Shown here: one piece after another, positions 51,966-60,844 of the stretch
How positions within the stretch are numbered: position 1 is the first letter of the stretch
Layout: every line of letters begins with the position of its first letter
Source of the DNA: Klenkia taihuensis
Lineage (GTDB): Bacteria > Actinomycetota > Actinomycetes > Mycobacteriales > Geodermatophilaceae
Length of the DNA: 64,000 bases
Direction: 5' to 3'
NCBI RefSeq assembly: GCF_900112525.1
Contig: NZ_FOMD01000001.1
Coordinates: forward strand, 124,001 to 188,000
Translations under genes and position numbers: made by a program
Notes under the pieces: generated by a model
Database searches by the model: none
The model's input: only the letters and a program-made list of their open reading frames with translations
What the model was told of the DNA's origin: nothing

Positions 51966-53428
51966 TGACGCTCCGCGTGGGCAGCGTGCTCGCCGACCGG
52001 TACGAGATCACCGCACCGATCGCCACCGGCGGGATGGGCGAGGTCTGGCGGGCCACCGACCGCACCCTGGGCCGCACGGTCGCGGCGAAGGTGCTCAAGA
52101 GCGAGTACACCGGCGACCGCAACTTCCTCGAGCGCTTCCGCAACGAGGCCCGGCACACCGCGGGCCTGGCGCACCAGAACATCGCCTCGGTCTACGACTA
52201 CGGCGAGATCACCGACACCGACGGCCGCGAGGTCGCCTTCCTGGTGATGGAGTACGTCGAGGGCGAGCCGCTGGTGTCGATCCTCGACCGCGAGCTCACC
52301 CTCTCCCCCGAGCGCACCCTGGACGTCCTCGCCCAGGCCGGCGAGGGGCTGTCGGCCGCGCACCGCGCCGGGGTGGTGCACCGCGACATCAAGCCGGGCA
52401 ACCTCATGGTCCGCCCCGACGGCGTGGTCAAGCTGACCGACTTCGGCATCGCCTGGGCCCGCGACGCCGCCCCGCTGACCCGCACCGGCATGGTCGTGGG
52501 CACGGCGCAGTACCTCTCCCCCGAGCAGGCGCAGGGCTTCCAGGTCACCGCCGCCTCCGACGTCTACTCCCTCGGCGTCCTGGGCTACGAGTGCCTGGCC
52601 GGCAACCGGCCCTTCGACGGCGACTCCCAGGTGGCCATCGCGCTGGCCCAGATCAACCGGCCCCCGCCGCCGCTGCCGCCCACCGTGCCCGGCCCGGTGC
52701 AGGCGCTGATCGAGAAGGCCCTGGCCAAGGACCCCGCGCACCGCTTCCCCGACGGTGGTGCCTTCGCCGCGGCCGCCCGCGCGGTGGCCGCCGGCGGCCC
52801 CGGCCCGGCGACGTCGGCCGCCACCACGGCCTACATCCCCGTCGCCGGCGGCGACGGCACCCAGGTCATCGGTCCCGTCGCCGCCGGTGCGGCCGGTGCG
52901 CTGGCCGCCGCGGGCGCCCTCGGCGCCGCCGGTGGCCCCGCGACCGCCCCGCGCACCATGCCGCCGATCCAGGGCCCGCCGGTCGACGGCGGGGACGACG
53001 ACTGGGACGACGAGGACGACGGCCGCCGGCGCCGCTCGCCGTGGCCCTGGGTGGCCGCGGCCGCGGTGCTGCTGCTGGTGCTCGGTGCCGTGCTGGCCTT
53101 CACCCTGCTCGGCGGGGGCGACGACGAGGCCCGCGACCCGGGGACGACGACCACCCCGGCCACCACCACCTCGGCCCCGCCGGCCACCACCTCGGAGTCG
53201 GCGCCGGAGACCTCGGAGAGCTCCGCGGAGCAGACCACCGAGGAGCCCGAGGAGCCGACCACCGAGGCCCCCGAGGAGACCACCGAGGCTCCCCCGGCGA
53301 CCACGACCCAGCCCCCGCGGACGACGACCGCCGCGCCCACCACGACGGCGCAGCAGACGACCACGACGACCACGCAGGCCCCGACCACGACCACGGAGTC
53401 GACGGCAGAGGGGCAGACGGTGCCGTGA
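51965..53428 (+). CDS. pknA: PknA: receptor Ser/Thr protein kinase
   Basis: 487 residues. Kinase domain about 12-275 (ATGGMGEVW, VAAKVL, HRDIKPGN, DFGIAW, SPEQ), an Ala/Gly-rich juxtamembrane part with an acidic patch (GGDDDWDDEDDGRRRR), a membrane helix (about 363-385) and a Thr/Pro/Glu-rich extracellular tail of about 100 residues without PASTA. It controls division and elongation proteins. Translation is coupled to pbpA (TGATG). Confidence 0.94.
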   Translation: MTLRVGSVLADRYEITAPIATGGMGEVWRATDRTLGRTVAAKVLKSEYTGDRNFLERFRNEARHTAGLAHQNIASVYDYGEITDTDGREVAFLVMEYVEGEPLVSILDRELTLSPERTLDVLAQAGEGLSAAHRAGVVHRDIKPGNLMVRPDGVVKLTDFGIAWARDAAPLTRTGMVVGTAQYLSPEQAQGFQVTAASDVYSLGVLGYECLAGNRPFDGDSQVAIALAQINRPPPPLPPTVPGPVQALIEKALAKDPAHRFPDGGAFAAAARAVAAGGPGPATSAATTAYIPVAGGDGTQVIGPVAAGAAGALAAAGALGAAGGPATAPRTMPPIQGPPVDGGDDDWDDEDDGRRRRSPWPWVAAAAVLLLVLGAVLAFTLLGGGDDEARDPGTTTTPATTTSAPPATTSESAPETSESSAEQTTEEPEEPTTEAPEETTEAPPATTTQPPRTTTAAPTTTAQQTTTTTTQAPTTTTESTAEGQTVP

Positions 53429-53462
53429 CCGGCGCCTCCCCGGTGTGCACGACCGGATCGCC

Positions 53463-53468
53463 TACGCT
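53463..53468 (+). promoter_or_regulatory. -10 element before pknB
   Basis: TACGCT lies in the 85-base gap between pknA and pknB, the only real gap in the cluster, with GAGAGG eight bases before ATG 53514. pknB may have its own promoter. Confidence 0.4.
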
Positions 53469-53513
53469 GCCCGATGGTCCGGACACCCCGGACACCCCCC
53501 GAGAGGACCCCCG

Positions 53514-55295
53514 ATGACCACCCCGCAGGTGCTCGGCGAGCGCTACGAGATCGGTGGTGTCCTCGGCCGCGGCGGGATGGCCGAGGTGCACCGGGGTCGG
53601 GACCTGCGGCTGGGCCGCGAGGTGGCGGTCAAGGTGCTGCGCTCCGACCTCGCCCGCGACCCCTCCTTCCAGGTGCGCTTCCGCCGCGAGGCCCAGGCCG
53701 CCGCGTCGCTGAACCACCCGGCGATCGTCGCGGTCTACGACACCGGCGAGGACCGCACCACCACCGGCGCCACGCCGTACATCGTCATGGAGTACGTCGA
53801 GGGCGAGACGCTGCGCGACGTGCTGCGCCGCGAGGGCAGGCTCGAGGCCTCCCGCGCCATGTCGCTGACCGCCGACATCTGCGCCGCGCTGGACTTCAGC
53901 CACCGCAACGGCATCGTGCACCGGGACGTGAAGCCCGGGAACGTGATGATCACCCCGCAGGGCACCGTCAAGGTGATGGACTTCGGCATCGCCCGGGCCG
54001 TCTCCGACTCCGCCGCCACCATGACCTCCACCGCCGCGGTCATCGGCACCGCCCAGTACCTCTCCCCGGAGCAGGCCCGCGGCGAGGGCGTGGACGCCCG
54101 CTCCGACGTCTACTCCGCCGGCTGCCTGCTCTACGAGCTCGTCACCGGCGCCCCGCCGTTCACCGGCGACTCACCGGTGGCGGTCGCCTACCAGCACGTG
54201 CGCGAGGACCCCCGGACGCCGTCCTCCATCAACCCCGAGGTCCCGCCGGAGCTCGACGCCATCCTGCTGAAGGCCATGAGCAAGAACCCGGCCAACCGCT
54301 ACCAGTCCGCCGCCGAGATGCGCAGCGACCTGCTGCGCGCCGTCGCCGGCCAGCGGGTCGAGGCCACCCCGGTCATGGGCGACGCCGAGCGGACCTCCTA
54401 CATCGGCGCGGCCGCCGGCGGCTACCCCGGCCAGGACGACCACTGGGACGACGAGGACGAGGCCGCCGCCAAGCGCCGTCGCCGCGGCATCATCGCCCTG
54501 GTCGTCGCGGGCATCCTGGTGCTCGCCGGCATCGTCGCGCTGCTCGTCGGCCTCAACAGCGGCGGGGACGACGAGACCCCGGCCGAGCCCACCACCGCCA
54601 GCGTCCAGGTGCCGAACCTGGTCGGCCAGACCCAGGCCGCCGCCGCGACCGCGCTGCAGCAGGCCGGCCTGGCCGCCGGCCCGGTGACCACGCAGGCCAG
54701 CTCCGACGTCGCCGAGGGCTCGGTCATCAGCAGCGACCCCGCCGCCGGCACCACCGTCGACGAGGGCACCGAGGTCGCGCTGGTCGTCAGCGCCGGCCCG
54801 GACACCGTGGCCATCCCCAACGTCGTCGGCCTCACCGAGGACGAGGCGCGGTCCAACCTGGAGAACGCCGGCTTCACCCGGGTGAACAGCCGGCAGGAGG
54901 CCAGCACGGAGCCCGCCGGCCAGGTCATCGGCGTCGACCCGGGTCAGGGCAGCCAGGCGAACCCGGAGAACCAGGTCATCACGCTGAGCGTCTCCACCGG
55001 CAGCGCGCCGATCCCCGACGTCCGGGGGCAGACCTACGAGCAGGCGCGGGCGACGCTGCAGGCAGCCGGGTTCACCGACATCACCCAGCAGAACGCCGAG
55101 AGCAACGACGTCCCCGCCGGCCAGGCGATCGGGACCGAGCCCGAGGCCGGTCAGCAGGCCACCGCCGACGACCAGATCACCGTGCTCATCGCCGTCCCGG
55201 TGCCCACCGAGACCACGACGACGTCGGCCCCGACGACCACCACCGCGCCCAGCACGGGCACCGGCATCCCCATCCCCGGCCAGCCCGACAACTGA
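53514..55295 (+). CDS. pknB: PknB: receptor Ser/Thr kinase with three PASTA domains
   Basis: 593 residues. Kinase domain about 10-275 (GRGGMAEVHRG, VAVKVL, HRDVKPGN, DFGIARAVSDSAATMTST activation loop, SPEQ). A membrane helix (about 325-348) and three PASTA domains follow: VQVPNLVGQTQAAA, VAIPNVVGLTEDEA and APIPDVRGQTYEQA. The end is Thr/Pro rich. PASTA repeats bind lipid II or muropeptides and localise the kinase. Mycobacterial PknB has four PASTA domains; this one has three. Confidence 0.96.
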   Translation: MTTPQVLGERYEIGGVLGRGGMAEVHRGRDLRLGREVAVKVLRSDLARDPSFQVRFRREAQAAASLNHPAIVAVYDTGEDRTTTGATPYIVMEYVEGETLRDVLRREGRLEASRAMSLTADICAALDFSHRNGIVHRDVKPGNVMITPQGTVKVMDFGIARAVSDSAATMTSTAAVIGTAQYLSPEQARGEGVDARSDVYSAGCLLYELVTGAPPFTGDSPVAVAYQHVREDPRTPSSINPEVPPELDAILLKAMSKNPANRYQSAAEMRSDLLRAVAGQRVEATPVMGDAERTSYIGAAAGGYPGQDDHWDDEDEAAAKRRRRGIIALVVAGILVLAGIVALLVGLNSGGDDETPAEPTTASVQVPNLVGQTQAAAATALQQAGLAAGPVTTQASSDVAEGSVISSDPAAGTTVDEGTEVALVVSAGPDTVAIPNVVGLTEDEARSNLENAGFTRVNSRQEASTEPAGQVIGVDPGQGSQANPENQVITLSVSTGSAPIPDVRGQTYEQARATLQAAGFTDITQQNAESNDVPAGQAIGTEPEAGQQATADDQITVLIAVPVPTETTTTSAPTTTTAPSTGTGIPIPGQPDN

Positions 55296-55308
55296 CCGGG
55301 GCGGGGCC

Positions 55309-55980
55309 CTACCCGACCGCCGTCAGCAGCCGCTTCGCGGCGGCGGCGGCCCTGTCCACCAGCTCCTGGTCGACCTCGACGCCGCACTGGCGCAGCCAGG
55401 TCGCCAGCAGCTGGTGCCCGCCCTCGGTGAGCACCGACTCCGGGTGGAACTGCACGCCCTCGATGGGCAGCTCGCGGTGCCGCAGGGCCATCACGATGCC
55501 CGAGGGGGTCCGCCCGGTGACCTCCAGCTCGTCGGGGAAGGTCGAGGACTCCACGGCCAGGGAGTGGTAGCGGGTCGCGGTGAACGGCGACGGCAGGCCG
55601 GCCAGCACGCCCTCGCCGTCGTGGACGACCTCGCTGGTCTTCCCGTGCAGCAGCTCCGGCGCCCGGACGACGTCCCCGCCGAAGGCCTCGGCGATGGCCT
55701 GGTGGCCCAGGCAGACCCCCAGCACCGGCACGCCGGCCTCCGCGGCGGCGCGCACCATCGGCACGGTCACCCCGGCGTCGGTGGGCGTCCCCGGCCCGGG
55801 GGACAGCAGCACACCGGCCACGTCCAGATCGCCGAGGTCGTCCGTCGAGACGGCGTCGTTGCGGCGCACCACGCTGGGGACGCCGAGCTGGCCCAGGTAC
55901 TGGACCAGGTTGTAGACGAAGCTGTCGAAGTTGTCGACGACGAGCACCCGCGCGGCCGTGCCCATGGTTCGCTCGCTCAC
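55309..55980 (-). CDS. trpG: Glutamine amidotransferase (PabA/TrpG-like)
   Basis: 223 residues. Class I amidotransferase triad: Cys90 in GVCLGHQ, His179 and Glu181 in QFHPES. The LVVDNFDSFVYNL start is typical of anthranilate/aminodeoxychorismate synthase subunit II. In this genomic place relatives are annotated trpG or pabA; folate (PABA) synthesis is at least as likely as tryptophan. GTG 55980 overlaps the stop of the 52-residue gene (GTGA); ATG five codons on is an alternative. Confidence 0.92.
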   Translation of the reverse strand: MSERTMGTAARVLVVDNFDSFVYNLVQYLGQLGVPSVVRRNDAVSTDDLGDLDVAGVLLSPGPGTPTDAGVTVPMVRAAAEAGVPVLGVCLGHQAIAEAFGGDVVRAPELLHGKTSEVVHDGEGVLAGLPSPFTATRYHSLAVESSTFPDELEVTGRTPSGIVMALRHRELPIEGVQFHPESVLTEGGHQLLATWLRQCGVEVDQELVDRAAAAAKRLLTAVG

Positions 55981-56135
55981 TGGTCCACCGTCACGTCGTT
56001 GAAGGGCAGCTTGGGCTCGACCCAGGGGAAGACCACGAACAGCAGCAGCGCGCAGACGGCCAGCACGAGCACCAGCGCCTGCACGGCCTTGACCGCCGTC
56101 CCGCCGGGCAGGTGCCGCCAGATCCAGGTGTACAT
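55977..56135 (-). CDS. 52-residue single-pass membrane protein
   Basis: MYTWIWRHLPGG, then a membrane helix ([23 protein letters not shown]) and a short outside tail (PWVEPKLPFNDVTVDQ). The gene is locked between sortase (TGATG) and trpG (GTGA), so it is surely translated. Similar short proteins occupy this place in related actinobacteria. The function is unknown; a sortase accessory role is a guess. Confidence 0.85.
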   Translation of the reverse strand: MYTWIWRHLPGGTAVKAVQALVLVLAVCALLLFVVFPWVEPKLPFNDVTVDQ

Positions 56136-57109
56136 CAGCCCTCGCTCAGCGCTGGCGGCCCGTCGGGGGCGTCGGCCTTCGGGATCGGGTCGCCGTCGAG
56201 CACCGCGTGCACGATGAGCCGCTCGCGCGCGGAGAACTTCGGGTGGCAGGTGGTCAGGGTCAGGTAGGCCCCGCTCGCCGGGCCGGTCAGCGGCCCGTTG
56301 GGGGTCGGCGCGATGACCGAGACGTCGGTGGGCAGCACGATCTGCTGGCCCGGGATGCCGTTGGGGTCGTCGTCGCCGAGCACCCGGTAGACGAACCAGG
56401 TGGTCTCGGTCTCGATGACGATCGGGTCGCCGGCCTGCAGCTGGTCCAGGTCCAGGAACGGCGAGCCCTTGCCCACCCGGTGGCCGGCGAGGGCGAAGTT
56501 GCCCTGCTCGCCGGGCATCGCGGAGTCCACGTAGTGGCCCGGGCCCTCGACGAGCTCGTCCTCGTCGGTGCCCTCGAGGATGACCTTGACGTAGTCGGCG
56601 CCGAACCGGGGGATGCGGATGAACGCGAAGCCCTGGCCCAGCGGCACCTCGGAGATGCCACCGTCGGGCAGCGTCGGGACCGTCGGGTCGTCCCCGCCGT
56701 CCCAGTCCTCGCGCAGCTCCTGGGACAGCGCGTCCTGCTTGCGGTCGCTGGTGAGGTCGGTGATCCACACCTCGTAGACGACGAACAGCAGCACCACCAG
56801 CCCGGCGGTGACCAGCAGCTGGCCGACACCGCGGACGCCGGTGCGCACCAGGTCCCCGCGGGTGCGCGCCGGCCGGGCGGCGGGCTCGTCGTCGTCCGCG
56901 GGCCCGTCCGGGGCGGCGTGCTCGTCCTGGACGACGTGCTCGTCCTGGACGACGGCGTGCCGGCCGGTGGGCGCCTCGGGGCGGGACAGGTCGGGCTGCC
57001 AGGTGTGCCGGACGGTGGCGTCCTCCGGCACCGGCTGCGGCTCCGGCGCGGCGGGCTCCTCGGGCGCGTGCCGGCCGCGGCGGAGGCCGCCGGTGTCCGC
57101 GTCGTCCAT
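56135..57109 (-). CDS. Class E sortase
   Basis: 324 residues. A Pro/Asp/Glu-rich cytoplasmic N-terminus of about 85 residues, a membrane helix (QLLVTAGLVVLLFVVYEVWI) and a sortase barrel with His (FALAGHR), Cys (LTLTTCHPKF) and Arg (SARERLIV). Class E sortases of high-GC actinobacteria recognise LAXTG-type signals and attach proteins to peptidoglycan. No substrate gene is adjacent. GGGGAGGAA lies just before ATG 57109. Confidence 0.92.
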   Translation of the reverse strand: MDDADTGGLRRGRHAPEEPAAPEPQPVPEDATVRHTWQPDLSRPEAPTGRHAVVQDEHVVQDEHAAPDGPADDDEPAARPARTRGDLVRTGVRGVGQLLVTAGLVVLLFVVYEVWITDLTSDRKQDALSQELREDWDGGDDPTVPTLPDGGISEVPLGQGFAFIRIPRFGADYVKVILEGTDEDELVEGPGHYVDSAMPGEQGNFALAGHRVGKGSPFLDLDQLQAGDPIVIETETTWFVYRVLGDDDPNGIPGQQIVLPTDVSVIAPTPNGPLTGPASGAYLTLTTCHPKFSARERLIVHAVLDGDPIPKADAPDGPPALSEG

Positions 57110-57138
57110 GGTTCCTCCCCGAGCCCCGCCCCCGGTCC

Positions 57139-57888
57139 TCAGCCGGCGGCCGAGGCGTACTGCAGGTCCAGCGCGCCATCGTAGGCGGGCAGGTCGACCT
57201 GGGACCTGTCCGTCACCCGGTAGGTGAGGCCGAAGCGGTCCACGGCCTGCTGCAGCAGCGACACCTCGTAGGACTGGCCGAGCCGCTCGCGCATGGCGTC
57301 GGCGTCGCCGACGGCGGTGATGACGAACGGCGGGGACCACGTGCGGCCCTGCAGCAGCAGGACGTTGCCGACGCAGCGGACGGCGCTGGTGGCGATGAGG
57401 CGCTGGCCCATCACGGTGACCCCGTCGGCCCCGGCCGCCCACAGCGCGTTGACCACGCCCTGGACGTCGGACTGGTGGATGACCAGGTCGTCGAGGGTGG
57501 CGCCGCGGGGCGGGGTGCCCGATGCCGTCTCGGGGGCGTCGTCCAGGGTGATCTCGACGCCGGGCCCGCTGACCGGGGTGAAGCCGGCGGAGCTCTCCTC
57601 GGCGGTGCCGGCGGCGGTGGCCGCGGCGACCTCGTCGTTGCGGCCCGCCTCGGCCTGGGTGAGGGCGGTGGCCCGCGCCTGCAGCTGGGCGAGCTGGCCC
57701 TCCAGGGAGTCACCGGTGCGCTCGATCTGCTGGATCAGCTGCCCGAGCTCGGTGACGTCGCCGGCCCGCAGGTCGGTGCCGCGGGCGGTCTGCCCGGAGG
57801 TGGCGAACAGCAGACCGGCGGCCAGCGCCACCACCGGGACCAGGGCGTTCCAGGCCCGCCGCCGCGGGTCACCACCCCTTCTCCGCAT
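57139..57888 (-). CDS. DUF881 family protein
   Basis: 249 residues. A short N-terminal membrane helix (ALVPVVALAAGLLFATSG), a coiled coil (LRAGDVTELGQLIQQIERTGDSLEGQLAQLQARATAL) and the DUF881 domain with VSGPGVEITLDDAP, VIHQSDVQGVVNALWAAGADGVTV and LLLQGRTWSPPFVITAVGD. The family sits beside crgA in many actinobacteria (Rv0012-like) and is suspected in division. ATG 57888 is six bases after TAAGCT. Confidence 0.9.
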   Translation of the reverse strand: MRRRGGDPRRRAWNALVPVVALAAGLLFATSGQTARGTDLRAGDVTELGQLIQQIERTGDSLEGQLAQLQARATALTQAEAGRNDEVAAATAAGTAEESSAGFTPVSGPGVEITLDDAPETASGTPPRGATLDDLVIHQSDVQGVVNALWAAGADGVTVMGQRLIATSAVRCVGNVLLLQGRTWSPPFVITAVGDADAMRERLGQSYEVSLLQQAVDRFGLTYRVTDRSQVDLPAYDGALDLQYASAAG

Positions 57889-57894
57889 GCCTGC

Positions 57895-57900
57895 AGCTTA
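57895..57900 (-). promoter_or_regulatory. -10 element of the DUF881 gene
   Basis: TAAGCT, six bases before ATG 57888, supports a leaderless start; divergent from crgA. Confidence 0.45.
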
Positions 57901-57956
57901 GGCTGGTGCCCGATCAGATCAGCAGTGCCGATGTGCAAGGTCGAGGAGTCGTCGCG

Positions 57957-58229
57957 GTGCCCAAGTCCAAGGTGCGCAAGAAGTCGGTGTACACCCCGCC
58001 CGAGGGTGTGCTGCCCTCGAGCGCCTCGAAGGCCCGCGCCGCGCAGCCCAGCCCGCGCTGGTACGCCCCGGTGATGATCGCGCTGATGCTGCTCGGCCTG
58101 GTCTGGATCGTCGTCTACTACGTGGCCGGCGACAAGATCGGCTTCATGGTGTCGCTGTCGGCGTGGAACTTCGCGATCGGGTTCGGCGCCATGGTCGCCG
58201 GCCTGGTCATGAGCATGCGCTGGCGGTAG
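57957..58229 (+). CDS. crgA: CrgA cell-division protein
   Basis: 90 residues: basic start PKSKVRKKSVYTPPEG, then two membrane helices (WYAPVMIALMLLGLVWIVVYYV and AWNFAIGFGAMVAGLVMSM) joined by AGDKIGFMVSL. CrgA helps assemble the divisome with FtsZ, FtsQ and FtsI and affects sporulation septation in streptomycetes. GTG 57957 has GAGGAG eight bases upstream; a longer in-frame reading from 57906 is less likely. Confidence 0.95.
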   Translation: MPKSKVRKKSVYTPPEGVLPSSASKARAAQPSPRWYAPVMIALMLLGLVWIVVYYVAGDKIGFMVSLSAWNFAIGFGAMVAGLVMSMRWR

Positions 58230-58235
58230 CCGCCC

Positions 58236-59024
58236 TCAGTTCTCCTGCTGCGAGGTCTCGGCCTCGATCGAGGGCTGGTCGGCGAACAGCGGCGGCAGGA
58301 AGCGCAGCATCAGCGCCGACCAGGTGAGGTGCGTCAGCACCGGCGCCTGGATGCCCCCGGTGATCTTCCGCTGCCAGCCGAACAGCGCGCCCATCACCAC
58401 CGACGCCAGCACCAGCGCCGGGTTGCGCGTGGAGGTGGTGGCCAGCCCGTAGACCGCGGTGGACTTCAGCACCGGGTGGGTCGTCCCGGCGGCCGCGTAG
58501 AGCGCGCCCCGGAAGAACACCTCCTCGGCCACCCCGTTGGTCAGCGTCGTCATCGTCACCAGGGCCGGGTTGCCCTGGTGGGCGTAGCGCAGGATGCGGG
58601 TGACCGCGCGGTTCAGCACCGGGATCCGCTTGGCGACCAGCGCCGCCCCGTAGAACAGGCCGAACACGCCCGCACCGGTGAGCACCGGGGTGACCACCGG
58701 GCGGTGCACCGTCTCCCGGGCCGACCGCATCCAGCCCAGGTGCAGCGGGCCCGACGCGATGCCGCCGGCCACCCAGGTGCCGGCCACCGCCATCGTCAGG
58801 CCGTAGAACTCCTTGGAGTCAGGCTTCTGCGACAGCGACAGGCCCAGCATCCCGGCGCCCAGCACGGAGAACGCCCCGGTCATCCGACGGCGCCGCCGGA
58901 AGGCCGCGTCGGTCTCCCGGTGGTCGCGCGGGACGGGGTCGATCAGCCAGTCGGGGGTGCGCTCGGCCAGCCGCAGGACGGCGCGGTCCAGCCGGCCGCG
59001 GGGCGCCCGGCCCAGCAGGTTCAC
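58236..59024 (-). CDS. CPBP-family intramembrane metalloprotease
   Basis: 262 residues, six or more membrane helices. The CPBP (Abi/Rce1) motif is NGVAEEVFFRGALYA with the glutamate pair and Arg, and the second motif HLTWSALMLRFLP contains the metal histidine. These proteases process or protect membrane proteins and peptides. GTG 59024 overlaps the upstream dehydrogenase-like gene by four bases. Confidence 0.9.
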   Translation of the reverse strand: MNLLGRAPRGRLDRAVLRLAERTPDWLIDPVPRDHRETDAAFRRRRRMTGAFSVLGAGMLGLSLSQKPDSKEFYGLTMAVAGTWVAGGIASGPLHLGWMRSARETVHRPVVTPVLTGAGVFGLFYGAALVAKRIPVLNRAVTRILRYAHQGNPALVTMTTLTNGVAEEVFFRGALYAAAGTTHPVLKSTAVYGLATTSTRNPALVLASVVMGALFGWQRKITGGIQAPVLTHLTWSALMLRFLPPLFADQPSIEAETSQQEN

Positions 59025-59968
59025 GCCCGGGCTCCCCGGGCCAGCAGCCCGCCGTGCCGGGGCCGCCCCCGGGAGGCCCTCCGCCGGGCGGCCGCCCGTT
59101 CCCCGAGCGCGGTCAGCACGGCCTGGTCGTAGTCCATCGGCTCGAAGGGCACGACGTCGCGGATGCTGTGGTCGCGCACGACCACCTCGTTGCTCATGGA
59201 GTCGATGAGCGAGCGACCGGTCTGCAGGTCGACGTCGGTGACCAGGGACAGCCAGCGGGAGGACAGCTGCGGGCTGAGCAGCGGCACGGGCAGCACGAAC
59301 AGGTGCCGGCCCTGGATCTCGGCGACCCGGGTGAGCATCTCGAGGTACTCCAGCACCTCGGGCCCGCCGACCTCGTAGACCCGGCCCTCGGCCTCGGGGG
59401 CCTCCAGCACGCCCACCAGGTAGCGCACCACGTCGGCGACGGCGATCGGCTGGGTGCGGGTGTGCACCCAGCGGGGGGTGACCATGGCGGGCAGGTGGGC
59501 GACCAGCTGGCGGGTCATCTCCCAGGAGACGCCGCCGTGGCCGACGACGATGCCCGCCCGCAGCACGGTGACCGGGACCCCGCCCTCGCCGAGGAGGCGC
59601 TCCACCTCGCGCCGGCTGCGCAGGTGCGCCGACAGGTCGTCGGCGTCGTCGCCGAGGCCGCCGAGGTAGACGATCCGGCGCACCCCGGCGTCGGCGGCGG
59701 CTCGGCCGAAGGTGCGGGCTGCCTCGGCGTCCTTGTCCTGGAAGTCGGAGGAGTCGAGGCTGTGCACCAGGTAGTAGGCGGCGTCGCAGCCCTCCAGCGC
59801 GGCCCGCAGCGAGGCGGCGTCGGAGACGTCCCCGCGCACCGCCTCCCCGGCCCCGGAGTACCGCTCGGGGCGACGGGTCATGGCCCGCACCTGGTGCCCC
59901 TCCTCGACCAGGGCCGGCGCGAGCCGACCACCCACGAACCCGGACGCACCCGTCACCAGTACCTGCAC
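59021..59968 (-). CDS. NAD(P)-binding protein, NmrA/atypical SDR type
   Basis: 315 residues. N-terminal Rossmann glycine motif VTGASGFVGGRLAPAL, then VRGDVSDAASLRAALEGCDAAYYLVHSL and IVYLGGLGDD. The catalytic YxxxK of classical SDRs is not obvious, which is usual for NmrA-like sensors and for the family with C-terminal membrane-associated extensions. The substrate is unknown. GTG 59968 lies six bases after CAGGCT. Confidence 0.87.
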   Translation of the reverse strand: MQVLVTGASGFVGGRLAPALVEEGHQVRAMTRRPERYSGAGEAVRGDVSDAASLRAALEGCDAAYYLVHSLDSSDFQDKDAEAARTFGRAAADAGVRRIVYLGGLGDDADDLSAHLRSRREVERLLGEGGVPVTVLRAGIVVGHGGVSWEMTRQLVAHLPAMVTPRWVHTRTQPIAVADVVRYLVGVLEAPEAEGRVYEVGGPEVLEYLEMLTRVAEIQGRHLFVLPVPLLSPQLSSRWLSLVTDVDLQTGRSLIDSMSNEVVVRDHSIRDVVPFEPMDYDQAVLTALGERAAARRRASRGRPRHGGLLARGARA

Positions 59969-60436
59969 CCGTCCAGCCTGTGGGTTGCCGGCTCTGCCCG
60001 CAGGGCGGGTGGGACGAACCCGTCCGGTCGGGGTCGAGATGTCGACCCCCACGGCGGCGGTCGGTGTGTGCACAGGCCGGCGACCGGGTCCACAGCGCCG
60101 GTCGACGACCGCCCCCAGGTTTGTCCACCGAGTGTGGAACCCGGCGGCCGGTGCGCACCGCTCTGACCTGCACCGATGTCCGGGCTGTGACGGATGGTGC
60201 GGAGGGTCCACCCGCGTAACTACACCTCTGTTCTTCTGTCCCCACCTGTGCACACAGGTGTGGAGAAGTCGACTCGTGGACCGTGACGACCCCGTCCCGG
60301 GCCCGGTCACCGGGCGTGTTCGGATGGTGGCGCGCAGCACGAACGCCGAGGTCGGACGGCGCGTCGCACCGTCGCCCCGCAGCCTGTGGACAACGGGCCC
60401 GCACCGGTGGACGGACGGGCTGGGAAGCTGGCTGCC
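59969..60436. other. 468-bp gene-free region with DnaA-box-like nonamers and dyads
   Basis: No convincing gene was seen. It holds TTGTCCACC (60121-60129), TGTGGAGAA (60259-60267) and TGTGGACAA (60385-60393, a perfect reverse match to TTGTCCACA), a GGGGTCGA/TCGACCCC hairpin (60030-60049), and CACCTGTG-CA-CACAGGTG (60243-60260). A locally AT-richer stretch (about 60216-60240) lies between them. Confidence 0.5.
60243..60260. promoter_or_regulatory. Inverted repeat CACCTGTG-CA-CACAGGTG
   Basis: Perfect eight-base arms around CA, overlapping a DnaA-box-like nonamer, within the gene-free region. Confidence 0.4.
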
Positions 60437-60844
60437 GTGCCCGGTCCGCAGCAGTGGTCGACCCGCCCGCTCGAGACCGCCGTTGCCGCCGCGGCGGCGC
60501 TCGCGCTGGGGGTCGCCGCGCTCGGCGTGGACACCGCCGGCCGGGTGCTGGTGGGTGCAGCGGCGCTGCTGCTGGCCGCCGTCGTCGTCCGCGACCTGCT
60601 GCTGCGGCCGCGGCTGACCGCCGACGACGAGCAGGTCGTCGTGCGCACGCCGGGACGGCGGACGGTGATCCCGCGCGGTCGACTGCGGGCGCGGGTGCGC
60701 ACCGGCCGGCGGCTGGGGGTGCGCAGCACCTCGCTGGAGCTGGAGGACACCGCCGACGACACCGTCCTGCTGGTGCTCGGGCGGCGGGACCTGGGCGCCG
60801 ACCCGGAGCGGGTCGGCGCCCAGCTGCTGGGGCACCGCCCCTAG
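60437..60844 (+). CDS. PH-like domain membrane protein (Rv0010c-like)
   Basis: 135 residues. Two N-terminal membrane helices (LETAVAAAAALALGVAALGV, GRVLVGAAALLLAAVVVRDLLL) and a PH-like beta domain (RLTADDEQVVVRTPGRRTVIPRGRLRARV, LELEDTADDTVLLVLGRRDLG). It corresponds to the PH-domain gene between ppiA and crgA in mycobacteria. GAAGCT lies seven bases before GTG 60437. The TAG stop shares CTAG with rhomboid. Confidence 0.85.
   Translation: MPGPQQWSTRPLETAVAAAAALALGVAALGVDTAGRVLVGAAALLLAAVVVRDLLLRPRLTADDEQVVVRTPGRRTVIPRGRLRARVRTGRRLGVRSTSLELEDTADDTVLLVLGRRDLGADPERVGAQLLGHRP

Noticed and set aside
59969-60436. The gene-free region as oriC itself
   Set aside because: oriC in these bacteria lies by dnaA, expected beyond the right edge; box density here is too low for a full origin.
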